NCBI RefSeq assembly: GCF_016805985.1
Contig: NZ_CP017661.1
Span: forward strand, 124,001 to 188,000
Direction of reading: 5' to 3'
Length of the DNA stretch: 64,000 bases
Source: Microbacterium sp. JZ31
GTDB lineage: Bacteria; Actinomycetota; Actinomycetes; Actinomycetales; Microbacteriaceae
Shown: positions 8,430 to 18,068 of the stretch, in pieces
Numbering within the stretch: position 1 is the stretch's first letter
How the letters are laid out: each line of letters starts with the position of its first letter
Notes under the pieces: generated by a model
What the model was told of the DNA's origin: nothing
Databases searched by the model: none
What the model saw: only the letters and a program-made list of their open reading frames with translations
Position numbers and translations under genes: made by a program

Positions 8430-10625
8430 CTAGACCGCCTGCACGTCGATGATCATCGCCTGCTGGGGCGAGAGCGCCGGCAGAGGCAGGCCCACCGTCG
8501 TCAGCGCCGCCGTCGGCAGCACGACTCCGTCCGGGCGCCGTGCCGCGTCCACCCACGCCGGCTCGACGTCGCTCATCGTGCGCGCGACGCCGAACTCCTC
8601 GCGGATGCGCACGCGCACCCGCTCCACGCCGACGGCCCCGAGCCCGGGGAGAGGCACGACGCCCGAGCGGGTCTGCGGGGACGTCTCGGTGCGGCTCCAG
8701 CGGTAGACCGCGCGGGATCCGTCATGCGCCACGACGCCCTCGAGCGCGGCCCCCGCGTCCAGGCCGTCGGCGTGCACGACGCGGCCGCTGTGCAGCAGGG
8801 GCCGCAGCTCGCGGTACAGCGTCGCCCAGGCGCCGATGGCCGCGAGCTCCTCGTCGGAGCACTCCAGCAGGTTCCACTCCACGCCGGCGTGGCCGAACAG
8901 CGCGGTCGCGAGGCGGTAGGCGAGGCTCGTCGTGCGACCCGTCGTGTGCGCGGTCGGCGGGCCGACGTGCCCGCCGATGAGCTCGGGCGGCAGCAGCAGC
9001 CCCGTCCACTGCTGGATGCGCGCCCGCTCGACGGGGTCGTTGCAGTCCGAGGTCCAGACGCGATCCGTGCGATCGAGGATGCCCAGGTCGATGCGCCCGC
9101 CGCCGGCCGCGCACGACTCGATCTCGAGTCCCGGATGCCGCCGCCGCAGCTCGTCCATGAGGCGGTACAGGGCGAGGGTCTGCTCGCGCACGATCGGCCG
9201 ATCGCGACCATCGCGCCGCGCCACGGCCTCCAGCAGCTCGCGATTGTGATCCCACTTCAGGTACGCGATCCCGTACTCCTCGACGAGCGCGGAGATCCGG
9301 TCGCGCAGGTAGGACCACGCGTCCGGCCGCGAGATGTCGAGCACCTGCTGGCCGCGCATCGTGACGCCCGGCCCCTGCGCGGGGCCGAGGATCCAGTCCG
9401 GATGGGCCCGGGCCAGATCCGAGTCCTCGTTGACCATCTCGGGCTCGACCCACAGCCCGAAGCTCATGCCGTGCCCGCGCAGCACGTCCACGAGGGGAGA
9501 GAGCCCCTCGGGCCAGACCTCGCGCGAGACGTACCAGTCGCCGAGACCGCGCGTGGCGTCGCGCCGCGAGCCGAACCAGCCGTCATCCAGCACGACCCGC
9601 TCCACGCCCACGCGCGCGGCGCGTTCGACGAGCCGCTCGAGCGTCGGGAGGTCGTGGTCGAAGTAGAGGGCCTCCCACGTGTTCAGCACGAGCGGGCGCG
9701 GGGACGACGGGTGCGCGGTGCGCGAGCGCAGCCGGTCGTGCAGGCGCGCCGCCGCGCCGTCCATGCCGGCATCCGACCAGACGAACAGCGCGGTGGGGGC
9801 CCGGTGCACACCGCCGGGCGCCAGCACGACCTCGCCGGCGGCGAGTCCCTCACCCGCCCCGATCACGCCGGCGTGCGAGCCGGCGCCCTCCGGCAGGCGC
9901 TCGGCGAGATAGTGCTGGCCGCCGCTCCAGGCGAGGTGCGTCGCCCACACCTCCCCGGACCGGAAGCCGAAGCCCGCGGTTCCCGCCATGAGCAGGAACG
10001 GCGAATCGTGCCCGGGCCGGCCGCGACGCGAGCGGCGCACGTGGGCGCCGAAGCCGAACGGTGTGCGCTGCGGGGCGCGCTCCCGGCACCACCGGCCGGT
10101 GAAGTCGAGCAGCTCGGCCGCCCGCTGCGGGACCGGCATGAGCGCGATGGCACCGTCGAGCGTGTAGGGCTCGGCGCCGTCCGCGAGGGTGAGGGACTGG
10201 TCGACGGCCAGCACGCCGTGGCGGTCGAGCGTGAGCCGGATGTCGGCCGTCAGGCCCGTGATCTCGTCGACGAGACGCACCTCGAGCCGCTGGGCATCCG
10301 CCTCGCGCTGCACCTCGTGCGAGACGAGCCGCGGCCGCGGCGTGGTGGCCGCCCCGTTCGCGTGGCCGGAGACGGTCGGCGTGCCGACCCAGCCGTCCCG
10401 TTCACTCGCCCACAGCGCGAGCACGCGCGGCACGTCCGGCTCCGAGCCCGATGTGCCGATCGAGTCGTACGTGGCGAGCGCCACCAGGTCGTCGGCGCGG
10501 AGCTCGCCGATGTCGCGGCCCCAGTGCAGGATGCGAGGAGCGCCGTCCAGCGCCACCACGACGCTCGTGCCCGCGGCGCGCAGCAGAACCGGGCCCGCGG
10601 TGGCGGTTTCGACGGCGGCAGTCAC
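8430..10625 (-). CDS. Alpha-galactosidase, glycoside hydrolase family 36
   Basis: The 731-residue protein is full length for GH36. The nucleophile D459 sits in AYLKWDHNRE and the acid/base D527 in VWTSDCNDP; the VVLDDGWFG and GLWVEPEMVNEDSD blocks of the barrel are also present. The N-terminal ~300 residues form the beta-supersandwich domain. There is no signal peptide, so it should hydrolyse imported alpha-galactosides such as melibiose or raffinose in the cytosol. It is transcribed separately from the transporter operon and ends 13 bp from the convergent lacI-type gene. No LacI operator of the 7316 type is visible in the 42 bp before its start. Confidence 0.93.
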   Translation of the reverse strand: MTAAVETATAGPVLLRAAGTSVVVALDGAPRILHWGRDIGELRADDLVALATYDSIGTSGSEPDVPRVLALWASERDGWVGTPTVSGHANGAATTPRPRLVSHEVQREADAQRLEVRLVDEITGLTADIRLTLDRHGVLAVDQSLTLADGAEPYTLDGAIALMPVPQRAAELLDFTGRWCRERAPQRTPFGFGAHVRRSRRGRPGHDSPFLLMAGTAGFGFRSGEVWATHLAWSGGQHYLAERLPEGAGSHAGVIGAGEGLAAGEVVLAPGGVHRAPTALFVWSDAGMDGAAARLHDRLRSRTAHPSSPRPLVLNTWEALYFDHDLPTLERLVERAARVGVERVVLDDGWFGSRRDATRGLGDWYVSREVWPEGLSPLVDVLRGHGMSFGLWVEPEMVNEDSDLARAHPDWILGPAQGPGVTMRGQQVLDISRPDAWSYLRDRISALVEEYGIAYLKWDHNRELLEAVARRDGRDRPIVREQTLALYRLMDELRRRHPGLEIESCAAGGGRIDLGILDRTDRVWTSDCNDPVERARIQQWTGLLLPPELIGGHVGPPTAHTTGRTTSLAYRLATALFGHAGVEWNLLECSDEELAAIGAWATLYRELRPLLHSGRVVHADGLDAGAALEGVVAHDGSRAVYRWSRTETSPQTRSGVVPLPGLGAVGVERVRVRIREEFGVARTMSDVEPAWVDAARRPDGVVLPTAALTTVGLPLPALSPQQAMIIDVQAV

Positions 10626-10667
10626 CCCGCGATCCTATCCAGGGCGGAATCCGACCGACCGCGCGAG

Positions 10668-11420
10668 TCAGTGGTGATGCACGTGGCGGCCCTGGTGATC
10701 CACCGGCGTCGCATCGGGCCTCGTCCACTGGGGTGTGGGGCGGCTCGTCTCTCCATGGCCGCCTCTGCCCGCGTGGTCCGCGCGCCAGTACCAGCACGCC
10801 TCGCTTCCTTCGGGCCAGCCCTCGGGGCTGTCCTGCCATGCCTCGCCTCGGCCGTAGGGGGTGAGATCGAGCAGCCCTAGGGGCGTGTCCATCACCTCGA
10901 CACCGCGTCCTGTCGTGTCGTACGTCAGGAAGACCCGGTCGCCGCGGCGTAGAAACACCGTGACGTGCCCCATCTCTCCACCGAGCGGCTCGTCGAGCCC
11001 CCGCACCGAGTACCACGGCTCGGTGTAACCCATGAACGCGACGAAGGGAGCGATCTCGTCCCAGGCGCCCTCGCACAGCACGGCGAAAGAGACGCCGCGC
11101 GCCCGCAGATAGGAGGCATCGCGCATCTGCCAGGCCGACACGGTGCAGCCCTCGCATTGCCCCTGGAAGGGCGCGCCGTCGTGCCACATGTGCCGGTAGA
11201 CGAGGAGCTCCTCTTCGTCCCCGAACAGCGAGATGAACGGCACGGGCCCATCCGGTCCCGTGACCCGGGTGGTGCCGTCCACCTCCACCATCGGCAGCCT
11301 GCGGCGGGCCGCCGCGATCGCGTCGCCCTCGCGGGTGTGCGCCTTCTCGCGCAGCAGCAGCTCGTCGCGCGCGGCCTGCCACGTCTCGCGGTCGACGATC
11401 GGCGGGGTCCCGGTGCTCAT
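10668..11420 (-). CDS. DUF899 (thioredoxin-like) family protein
   Basis: The 250-residue protein matches the DUF899 pattern: WQAARDELLLREKAHTREGD, RRRLPMVEVD, a FGDEEELLVYRHMW block, and a CEGC motif at residues 89-92. DUF899 proteins have a thioredoxin-like fold; their reaction is not established. The C-terminus ends in a His-rich tail (HQGRHVHHH), which is unusual. Its ATG overlaps the stop of the DGPF gene upstream (ATGA), so it is the fourth gene of the ECF42 operon. A redox or detoxification role alongside the sigma module is only inference. Confidence 0.82.
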   Translation of the reverse strand: MSTGTPPIVDRETWQAARDELLLREKAHTREGDAIAAARRRLPMVEVDGTTRVTGPDGPVPFISLFGDEEELLVYRHMWHDGAPFQGQCEGCTVSAWQMRDASYLRARGVSFAVLCEGAWDEIAPFVAFMGYTEPWYSVRGLDEPLGGEMGHVTVFLRRGDRVFLTYDTTGRGVEVMDTPLGLLDLTPYGRGEAWQDSPEGWPEGSEACWYWRADHAGRGGHGETSRPTPQWTRPDATPVDHQGRHVHHH

Positions 11421-11776
11421 GACTCCTGCTCCCACGGCAGCTTCACGACGGGCAGGATGTACAGCCGTCCGGCGATCGCGGTGGGGTGCTTCGCCATGAG
11501 CGAGGCGGCCTCGTCGATCGACGCCGCCTCGATCAGGTCGTAGCCCGCGAACCACTCCTTGAACTCGGGGAAGGGGCCGTCGGTCACGAGCGTGCGGCCG
11601 TCGCGCACCGCGACGGACTTCGCCTGCTCCGGGCCCGCGACGGGTGCGCCCGCGCCGAGCGCGCCGGCCGCCGTGCCCTCATCGGCCCACCGCTCGAGCA
11701 TGCGCTGATCGTCATCCCGCGGCAGCGGGGAACCGGACGCGTCGGTCATGTGGAGCACGAGGTACTGCTGGGTCAT
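11417..11776 (-). CDS. DGPF-domain (YCII-related) protein, second copy
   Basis: The 119-residue protein has the DGPF motif itself (LVTDGPFPEFKEW, residues 64-74) in the ferredoxin-like YCII fold. DGPF proteins are small partners that are almost always encoded next to ECF42 sigma factors; their exact action is unknown. ATG 11776 overlaps the sigma-gene stop and its own stop overlaps the DUF899 start, both as ATGA. Confidence 0.88.
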   Translation of the reverse strand: MTQQYLVLHMTDASGSPLPRDDDQRMLERWADEGTAAGALGAGAPVAGPEQAKSVAVRDGRTLVTDGPFPEFKEWFAGYDLIEAASIDEAASLMAKHPTAIAGRLYILPVVKLPWEQES

Positions 11777-13047
11777 GATGTCTCTCCTTCGATGGGTGCC
11801 GCGAGCTGACCGCGGCGGCGGATGAGGTGGGCACGCTCGGCGGTGTTCCGCGCGAGCGCGATCGCGTGGTCGTAGGCCGTGCGGGCGTCGGAAGAGCGGC
11901 CGAGCCGCCGAAGCAGCTCGGCGCGCGTGGTGTGCAACGCGTGGTAGTCGCCGAGGCGGTCGGAGAGCCGGTCGACGATCGCGAGTGCGACGTCCGGTGA
12001 GTCGAACTCGGCGACCGCGATGGCCTTGTTCAGCGTGACGATCGGGTTCGGATCGATCCGCTCGAGCTGCCCGTACAGCGCGACGATCTGCGACCAGTCC
12101 GTGTCGCGCGCGTGCGGCGCCGACACGTGCACGGCGTTGATGGCGGCGAGGATCTCGTACCGTCCGGGGCGACCCTCCCCGCGCGCGACGGCGTCCAGCC
12201 GCTCCCGGACGAGGGCCGTGCCCTCGGCGATCAGCGCGCGGTCCCAGGCTCCGCGATCCTGCTCGTCGAGGCGCACGAGTTCGCCGTCGGCCGAGACGCG
12301 TGCCGCGGCGCGCGCCTCCGTGAGCAGCATCAGGGCCAGCAGACCGGTCGCCTCGCCGCGCTCGCGGGACCCGGCCGGCAGCAGGTCGCGCACGAGGCGC
12401 GTGAGCCGGATCGCCTCGCCCGTCAGGTCCCGTCGGATCGGCTCGGACTGCTCGCCGGACGCGAGATACCCCTCGTTGAAGATCAGATAGAGCACCGCGA
12501 GCACGCCGTCGACCCGCGCCGGCAGATCCTCGGCGTCGGGCACGCGGTACGGGATCCGCGCGGCCCTGATCTTCGCCTTGGCCCGGCTGATCCGCTGGCC
12601 CATCGTGGTCTCCTGCACGAGGAACGCGTGGGCGATCTCGGCGACCGTGAGGCCGCCGACGACCCGCAGCGTGAGCGCGACGCGCGCCTCCATCGACAGG
12701 GCCGGGTGACAGCACGTGAACACGAGGCGCAGCCTGTCGTCGTCTACGGCGCCGACCGGTTCGGCGGGGGAATCGTCGTGCAGCATGAGCGCCTCCTGCT
12801 GCTTGTCGTCGCGGCGGGCCTCGCGGCGCAGCCGGTCGATCGCCTTGCGGTGCGCCGTCGTGGTGATCCAGGCGCCGGGGTTGGGGGGCACGCCGTCGAC
12901 GGGCCAGCGCTCGACGGCGGCGGCGAACGCCTCGGCGGCGGTCTCCTCGGCGAGGTCGAGGTCGCCGTGGCGCCGTGCCAGGCCCGCCACGACGCGCGCC
13001 CACTCCTCGCGGTGCACGCGCGCGATCACCTCGGCAGCCGGCGTCAT
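11773..13047 (-). CDS. ECF42-type RNA polymerase sigma factor with C-terminal extension
   Basis: The 424-residue protein starts with sigma region 2 (LARRHGDLDLAEETAAEAFAAAVERWP, residues about 20-46), continues with sigma region 4 (about 110-165, containing GLTVAEIAHAFLVQETTMGQRISRAK), and then has a long C-terminal domain (about 180-420). The YLIFNEGYLAS motif and the helical, TPR-like end (NPIVTLNKAIAVAE...) are typical of group ECF42, where the extension is needed for activity in the cases studied. No anti-sigma gene is adjacent, as expected for ECF42. It lies between two DGPF genes with ATGA overlaps on both sides. Target promoters are unknown. Confidence 0.92.
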   Translation of the reverse strand: MTPAAEVIARVHREEWARVVAGLARRHGDLDLAEETAAEAFAAAVERWPVDGVPPNPGAWITTTAHRKAIDRLRREARRDDKQQEALMLHDDSPAEPVGAVDDDRLRLVFTCCHPALSMEARVALTLRVVGGLTVAEIAHAFLVQETTMGQRISRAKAKIRAARIPYRVPDAEDLPARVDGVLAVLYLIFNEGYLASGEQSEPIRRDLTGEAIRLTRLVRDLLPAGSRERGEATGLLALMLLTEARAAARVSADGELVRLDEQDRGAWDRALIAEGTALVRERLDAVARGEGRPGRYEILAAINAVHVSAPHARDTDWSQIVALYGQLERIDPNPIVTLNKAIAVAEFDSPDVALAIVDRLSDRLGDYHALHTTRAELLRRLGRSSDARTAYDHAIALARNTAERAHLIRRRGQLAAPIEGETS

Positions 13048-13397
13048 GCGAACGGCCGCACCTCGATCGCGCCGCGGCAGACGCGCGACGCCTCGGCGGC
13101 GAGCTTCAGCGCGGCGTCGAGGTCGGGGACGTCGATGAGCCAGAGGCCGTTCATCCCCTCCTTCGACTCGATGTACGGGCCGTCCGTGAAGAGGGGCTCG
13201 GCGCCCCGGGCGTCGACCACGGTCGCGGTCTGCGGAGCTTCGAGCCCGCCGACGTAGACGAGGCTGCCCTGCGCGCGGATGCGGTCGTTGAACGCCGCGG
13301 TCTCGGCCATCGCCTCGCGCATCTCGTCCTCGGAGGAGTACGTGCCGAATCCGGTGTAGTCCGCCGGTCCGATGACCGACAGCAGGTAGTGCGCCAT
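13044..13397 (-). CDS. DGPF-domain (YCII-related) protein, first gene of the ECF42 operon
   Basis: The 117-residue protein has the YCII/DGPF fold with a slightly altered motif (FTDGPYIESKE, DGPY at 72-75). A GAGGGAG ribosome-binding site precedes its ATG. It opens the four-gene operon, so the promoter should lie in 13398-13597; I see no clear consensus there and nothing else in those 200 bp. Confidence 0.88.
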   Translation of the reverse strand: MAHYLLSVIGPADYTGFGTYSSEDEMREAMAETAAFNDRIRAQGSLVYVGGLEAPQTATVVDARGAEPLFTDGPYIESKEGMNGLWLIDVPDLDAALKLAAEASRVCRGAIEVRPFA

Positions 13398-13597
13398 GTC
13401 TTGCTCCCTCGCATCGTCGCGGCACGGGATCGGCCGCCCTCAGTAAAGCAACGAACGAGCCCGCATGGTTTCGACAGCGGCATCGGGTTCGGCCCGCAGC
13501 GGATCCGGATGTCGAAACCCGGGGCCCGCATTCGTGGCGTCAGCGAGAGGCGTCCATCCCGGCCGCTGCAGCGGCGGGCGACGTTCGGCGGGCGGGA

Positions 13598-16500
13598 TCA
13601 GCCGGCGAGGTGGCCCCAGCGCCCGGCGAGCTCGCGCCACGGTCCGACGGCCGCGACCTCGCCGTCGGACAGCACGACGACGCGATCCGCCCGCGCGAGC
13701 GCCGCCCGCTTCGAGGTGGCGCCGATGACGGTCGTGCCGCGGTCGCGCAGCGCCTGCCAGAGCTCGATCTCGGTGCGCGCGTCCAGCGCCGACGACACGT
13801 CGTCGGCGAGCAGCAGCTCGGCGTCCGCCGCCAGCGCGCGGGCCAGTGCGAGACGCTGCACCTGACCGCCCGACAGCCGCACGCCGCGGTGGCCGACGAG
13901 CGCGTGCGCCCCGCCCGCCTCGGTGACGTCCTGTCCGAGCCGGGCGCCGTCGATCGGCCCGTCGACGTCGCGCTCGTGGTCGAGGCGGACGTTGTCGGCG
14001 AACGTGCCGCTCATCACGCGCGGCACCTGGGCGACGTAGGCGACCTGCCCGGGGCGCAGGAACACCTGCGCGTCGGCGACGTCGGTGCCGTTCCAGCGGA
14101 TGGCGCCGGTGTGCTCCATGAGGCCGGCGAGCGCCGCCAGCAGACTCGACTTGCCGGATCCGACCTGGCCGAGCAACAGCACGAGCTCGCCGCGCCGCAC
14201 AGCGAGGTCGACGCCCGCAACGCCGAGCGTGCCGTCGTCGTGCACGGCCGTGACGCCCGCCAGCTCCAGGGTCTGCAGGGGCTCGCGGGCGACCGCCGGG
14301 GGCTCGGGCGCCGTGCCCGCGACGAGATCGACCCCGGGGACCGGGTCGACGAGGTCGACGCCGCCCGCGAAGCGCGCGGTCGCCTGCTGCCACGTGCGTG
14401 TGCCGGGAGCCTCCGTGACCACCGCGCCCGCGACGACGCCGAACCAGCCGAAGCCCGTCACGGCGTTCGCGACGAGCAGGGTCGTCGCCAGGTCCCACAT
14501 GCCCGTGAGGAGGGCCGCCCACGCCGCCACCGCGCCGAGGTGCAGCGCGACGATCGGCACCCCGTCGAGCACGGCCTGCACGCGGTGCTCGAAGATCGCG
14601 GCGCGCACGCGTCCGCTGTCGACCTCCTGCAGGTGCCGGTGCACATCGGGCGTGCGGGCCGCGAGCTTGACCGTGCGCGCCGCGTCGAGCGCGGAGACGA
14701 GCGAGCGGCCGAACCGGGCGCGCGCGGCCGAGGAGCGGGTCGCGGAACGTCCCGCGATCGGGCGTCCGAGCGCGGCCGCGAGCGCGGAGACCACCATGAC
14801 CGCCAGCAGCACGCCGCCCGCCAGCCAGGAGCGGGCCACGAGCGCCGTGACGCCCGCGATCAGCAGGCCGTTGACGAAGTCGACCCAGCGGTCGGCGTAC
14901 ATGACGTACCGGTCGGCGTCCATCGCGCGCGCGACGATCTCGCCCGGCGGCGTCGTCGGCAGCCGGTGCTGGCGCGTCTGCCCGTACATCACGCGCATCC
15001 GCACCCGCAGCAGGTTCTCGATCCACCAGCGCGGGTAGAGGTAGATCGCGCGACCCAGCGCGATCGGGCTGAGGAGCACGAGGCCCACGAGGCCCGCGAG
15101 CATCGCCCACGGCAGGTTCCCCTCCTGCAGCGCCTCCACCGTCTGTCCCCAGAGGAAGCCCGTCAGCGCACCCTGGGCCGCCGCGAGCGAGGCCACCAGG
15201 AACAGCACGGCGCCGAACACGCCCCAGCGCGGCCGCACGAGCAGCACGTGCAGGATGCCGCGCGCGAGCGACGGGCCGTCGCCGGGAACCGGGAGGTCGG
15301 GCGGCGTGCCGGTGCGGCGCCGCGTCCCGACGCCCGCGCTCTCTCCGCTCGCCTCGGCGGCGATCGCGTCCGCCGGCGTGACGCCCGCCGCGTTCGGGGC
15401 GCCCGCACCGAGGGCCTCGGCGGCCGGCTCATCCGTGGGCGGCTGATCTGCGTGGTCGTCGATCACGCCGTCCGAAGCGGCGGCCTCGCGCAGACGGCGG
15501 AAGGGCCCCTCGATCGCCGCGAGAGCCACGCGCGGACCCTGCTGCACGACGCAGCCGTGATCGAGCACCGCGACCATGTCGGCGCGCTCGATCGTCGTCA
15601 GCCGGTGGGCGACCAGCACGCCCGTCCGGCCGCTCAGCAGCCGCTCGGAGGCTGCGACCACGCGCGCCTCCGTGAGCGGATCCATGCGCGCCGTCGCCTC
15701 GTCGAGCACGACGATCTGGACGTGGCGCACCAGCAGGCGCGCGAACGCCACGAGCTGCTCCTCGCCCGCGGACAGGGCCGTGCCGCCCGGACCGAGGGCG
15801 GTGTCGAGCCCGTCGGGCAGCCCTGCGACCCAGTCGGTGAGACCGAGCTCGGCGACGGCGGACTCGATGTCGGCGCGCGGCACGGGGGCGAACAGGGCGA
15901 TGTTCTCGGCGAGCGTGCCGGCGAGGATCTCGGTGCGCTGGGTCACGACGCCCACCGCGGCGCGCAGCTTCTGCAGGTCGAGGTCGCGCACGTCGGCGCC
16001 GCCGACGAACACCGTCCCGGGTGCGGGCTCCTGCGCGCGGGAGATCAGCGCGGCGAGCGTCGACTTGCCGGATCCGGTGCGGCCGACGAGCGCGATCGTC
16101 TGTCCCGCCGGCACGACGAGCGAGACGTCCTGCAGCGCGAAGTCGCCCTCCGCGTAGGCGAAGCTCAGCTCGCGCACCTCCAGGCCCACGCGCCCGGCGG
16201 GCAGGGCGAGGCCGCCGACGGGCTCGGGCTCGACCTCGAGCATCTGGCGGATGCGGACGAGCGCGCCGACGCCCTCCTGGATGTCGGGAAGGTGGTGCAC
16301 GAGGTTCGACACCGATCCGACGAGCAGCGCCGTGGACAGGAACAGCGTGACGAGCTGGGCGACGGGCAGGTTGCCGCCGGACGCGAGCACCGCGCCGACG
16401 ACGGCGACGCCGCCCAGCAGGGCGTGCAGCAGCAGCTCCGCCCGATAGATCAGGCGCATCTCGAGGCCCGTGAGCTCACGCAGCCGGGCGTGCACGACCG

Positions 16501-17233
16501 CGGAGATCTGCGCGAGGCGCCGCACAGCGAACGCCTGGCCGAGGCTCGTGCGCAGGTCGTTGCGCGCCGCGACCGCCTCCTCGAACGCGGCGGCGTGATC
16601 CGTCCACGCCTCCTCCTCGACGACCTTGCGCCGCGCGATCTCGCGCAGCAGCGGACGCGCCGCCAGCGCGACGAGCACACCGAGCACCGGGAACACGATC
16701 CACGCGGGCCACCACGCGATGCTCGCCACGATCCACAGCGGCACGACGCCCGCGACGGTGCGTCCCGCGCTCCAGAGCTGTCGCCGCACGAGCGAGCCGA
16801 CCGCGCGCGTGTCGTCGTCGACGCGATCCATCACCTCGCCCACGGCCTGCTCGGACAGCACGGACAGCGGCTGGCTCATCGCGGCGGTGAGCAGGTCGGC
16901 GCGCAGGCGTCCCTCCGCGCGGTCGACAACGCCCGCCCACAGCACCTGGCCCACGCTGTCGAGGACCGCGCCGCCCACGACGCACAGCGCGAAGAGGATC
17001 AGCGCGCTTGTCGTCGCGGCGGCGGCGAGCCATCCGGCGACGACCGCGCCGGCGGCCTGTCCGATCGCGCCGGCCAGCAGCAGGGTGAGCGCGAAGAACG
17101 ACGCGACGCCGGCCAGGCGCCGCCAGTCGAGCCGCCGCCACCGCGGCGTCTCGGGCGCGCCGGGACGCGCACCCTCCCGATCATCGACGGGGGAGGGCGC
17201 GGGGGAGAGGCGGGGCGCTGCCTGGGACATCAT
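13598..17233 (-). CDS. Fused full-length ABC exporter (TMD-NBD-TMD-NBD)
   Basis: The 1211-residue protein contains two complete ABC-exporter halves. Half 1: membrane domain about 40-335, Walker A with K390, signature LSAGE at 487-491, Walker B with D511-E512, H-loop H543. A linker of about 590-655 rich in Ala, Pro and acidic residues follows. Half 2: membrane domain about 660-945, Walker A with K1028, signature LSGGQ at 1120-1124, Walker B with D1144-D1145, and Ser1174 where the H-loop His should be. Because each ATP site pairs Walker A/B of one half with the signature of the other, one site is canonical and the other degenerate. It probably exports a small molecule or peptide; the substrate is not evident. 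It stands alone, with start ATG 17233 or 17230. Confidence 0.9.
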   Translation of the reverse strand: MMSQAAPRLSPAPSPVDDREGARPGAPETPRWRRLDWRRLAGVASFFALTLLLAGAIGQAAGAVVAGWLAAAATTSALILFALCVVGGAVLDSVGQVLWAGVVDRAEGRLRADLLTAAMSQPLSVLSEQAVGEVMDRVDDDTRAVGSLVRRQLWSAGRTVAGVVPLWIVASIAWWPAWIVFPVLGVLVALAARPLLREIARRKVVEEEAWTDHAAAFEEAVAARNDLRTSLGQAFAVRRLAQISAVVHARLRELTGLEMRLIYRAELLLHALLGGVAVVGAVLASGGNLPVAQLVTLFLSTALLVGSVSNLVHHLPDIQEGVGALVRIRQMLEVEPEPVGGLALPAGRVGLEVRELSFAYAEGDFALQDVSLVVPAGQTIALVGRTGSGKSTLAALISRAQEPAPGTVFVGGADVRDLDLQKLRAAVGVVTQRTEILAGTLAENIALFAPVPRADIESAVAELGLTDWVAGLPDGLDTALGPGGTALSAGEEQLVAFARLLVRHVQIVVLDEATARMDPLTEARVVAASERLLSGRTGVLVAHRLTTIERADMVAVLDHGCVVQQGPRVALAAIEGPFRRLREAAASDGVIDDHADQPPTDEPAAEALGAGAPNAAGVTPADAIAAEASGESAGVGTRRRTGTPPDLPVPGDGPSLARGILHVLLVRPRWGVFGAVLFLVASLAAAQGALTGFLWGQTVEALQEGNLPWAMLAGLVGLVLLSPIALGRAIYLYPRWWIENLLRVRMRVMYGQTRQHRLPTTPPGEIVARAMDADRYVMYADRWVDFVNGLLIAGVTALVARSWLAGGVLLAVMVVSALAAALGRPIAGRSATRSSAARARFGRSLVSALDAARTVKLAARTPDVHRHLQEVDSGRVRAAIFEHRVQAVLDGVPIVALHLGAVAAWAALLTGMWDLATTLLVANAVTGFGWFGVVAGAVVTEAPGTRTWQQATARFAGGVDLVDPVPGVDLVAGTAPEPPAVAREPLQTLELAGVTAVHDDGTLGVAGVDLAVRRGELVLLLGQVGSGKSSLLAALAGLMEHTGAIRWNGTDVADAQVFLRPGQVAYVAQVPRVMSGTFADNVRLDHERDVDGPIDGARLGQDVTEAGGAHALVGHRGVRLSGGQVQRLALARALAADAELLLADDVSSALDARTEIELWQALRDRGTTVIGATSKRAALARADRVVVLSDGEVAAVGPWRELAGRWGHLAG

Positions 17234-17319
17234 CGATGACGCTACTGCGGACCGGCGACAAATGGCGCGTCCGGGCGTCGCCGGCGCCGGGCCGCGCGAA
17301 CGGCCGACTGCGGACCGCG

Positions 17320-18036
17320 TCAGGCGGGCTCGGGCGGGCGGCGCTGCTCGATGGGCGGCGCGACCTTCTTCTCGAGCACCTCGATCGCCTCGTCAGAGAT
17401 CGCGATCAGCCCGTCGAGCTCGTCGCGCACGCGCTTGTACGCGACCTGGCGCTCGGCGGCCGTCGCCGAGGTGTCGACCGCGACCTGCAGCAGCTGCTGC
17501 GCGCGGTGCAGCCGCTTGCGCTCCGCCTCCGTGAATCCGCTGTCGCGCACGCGGCGGGCATCCTGCTCGGCCACGTCGAACGCGACCTCGTAGTCGTGCA
17601 CGGCGTCGCGGTACTCCGCGAGCGCGTCGGCGTCGAGCCGCGCCTGCGGCGAGGCCGGCCGCAGCTCGTCCGCGACCTTCTTCGCACGCAGGAACGCCGC
17701 CGTGAGCGGCTCGCGGCCGTCGCTCATGGTCGGGAAGGCGATGAGCTTCGGAACGTCGAGCTCGTAGTCGAGCCAGCGCCGCGTGACGTCGTCGTGCGCC
17801 TCCATCAGCCGAGTCAGGCGGTCGGCGCGCGTGCGCGCATCCGACTCCGCGACGCCCGCGGGCAGCGCCTGTGCCGTGAGCGCCTTCGCCTCCGCCTTGG
17901 CGCGGATGAGCTCCAGCCGGCGCTTGTGGCGGTCCTTTGTGTACTTCGACCACCAGCCGCCCACCCCGCTCGCGACGCCCATGAGCGGGAAGGCGAGCCA
18001 CCAGTAGTTCCCGAGGAACTGCAGGATCTCTTCCAC
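17320..18036 (-). CDS. Unknown membrane-anchored coiled-coil protein
   Basis: I do not recognise this 238-residue protein. It has one membrane segment near the N-terminus (about residues 9-27, YWWLAFPLMGVASGVGGWW), a basic stretch (KYTKDRHKRRLELIRAK) that suggests the rest faces the cytosol, and then a charged, mostly helical body with likely coiled coils. The start is GTG 18036. It lies between purL's small followers and the ABC exporter, on the same strand, but gaps of 86 and 32 bp leave operon membership open. Confidence 0.7.
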   Translation of the reverse strand: MEEILQFLGNYWWLAFPLMGVASGVGGWWSKYTKDRHKRRLELIRAKAEAKALTAQALPAGVAESDARTRADRLTRLMEAHDDVTRRWLDYELDVPKLIAFPTMSDGREPLTAAFLRAKKVADELRPASPQARLDADALAEYRDAVHDYEVAFDVAEQDARRVRDSGFTEAERKRLHRAQQLLQVAVDTSATAAERQVAYKRVRDELDGLIAISDEAIEVLEKKVAPPIEQRRPPEPA

Positions 18037-18068
18037 GCTCAGACTCTAGGTGCAGGGCGCGATGGGCG

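Noticed and set aside
13610..17239. A 1209-codon open frame antisense to the ABC exporter, plus similar long frames opposite purL (19017-21092), GH36 (8724-10880) and the Opp receptor (59785-61491).
   Set aside because: They mirror real genes almost end to end, as expected in very GC-rich DNA, and their translations are low-complexity Arg/Ala/Val/His-rich with no family features.
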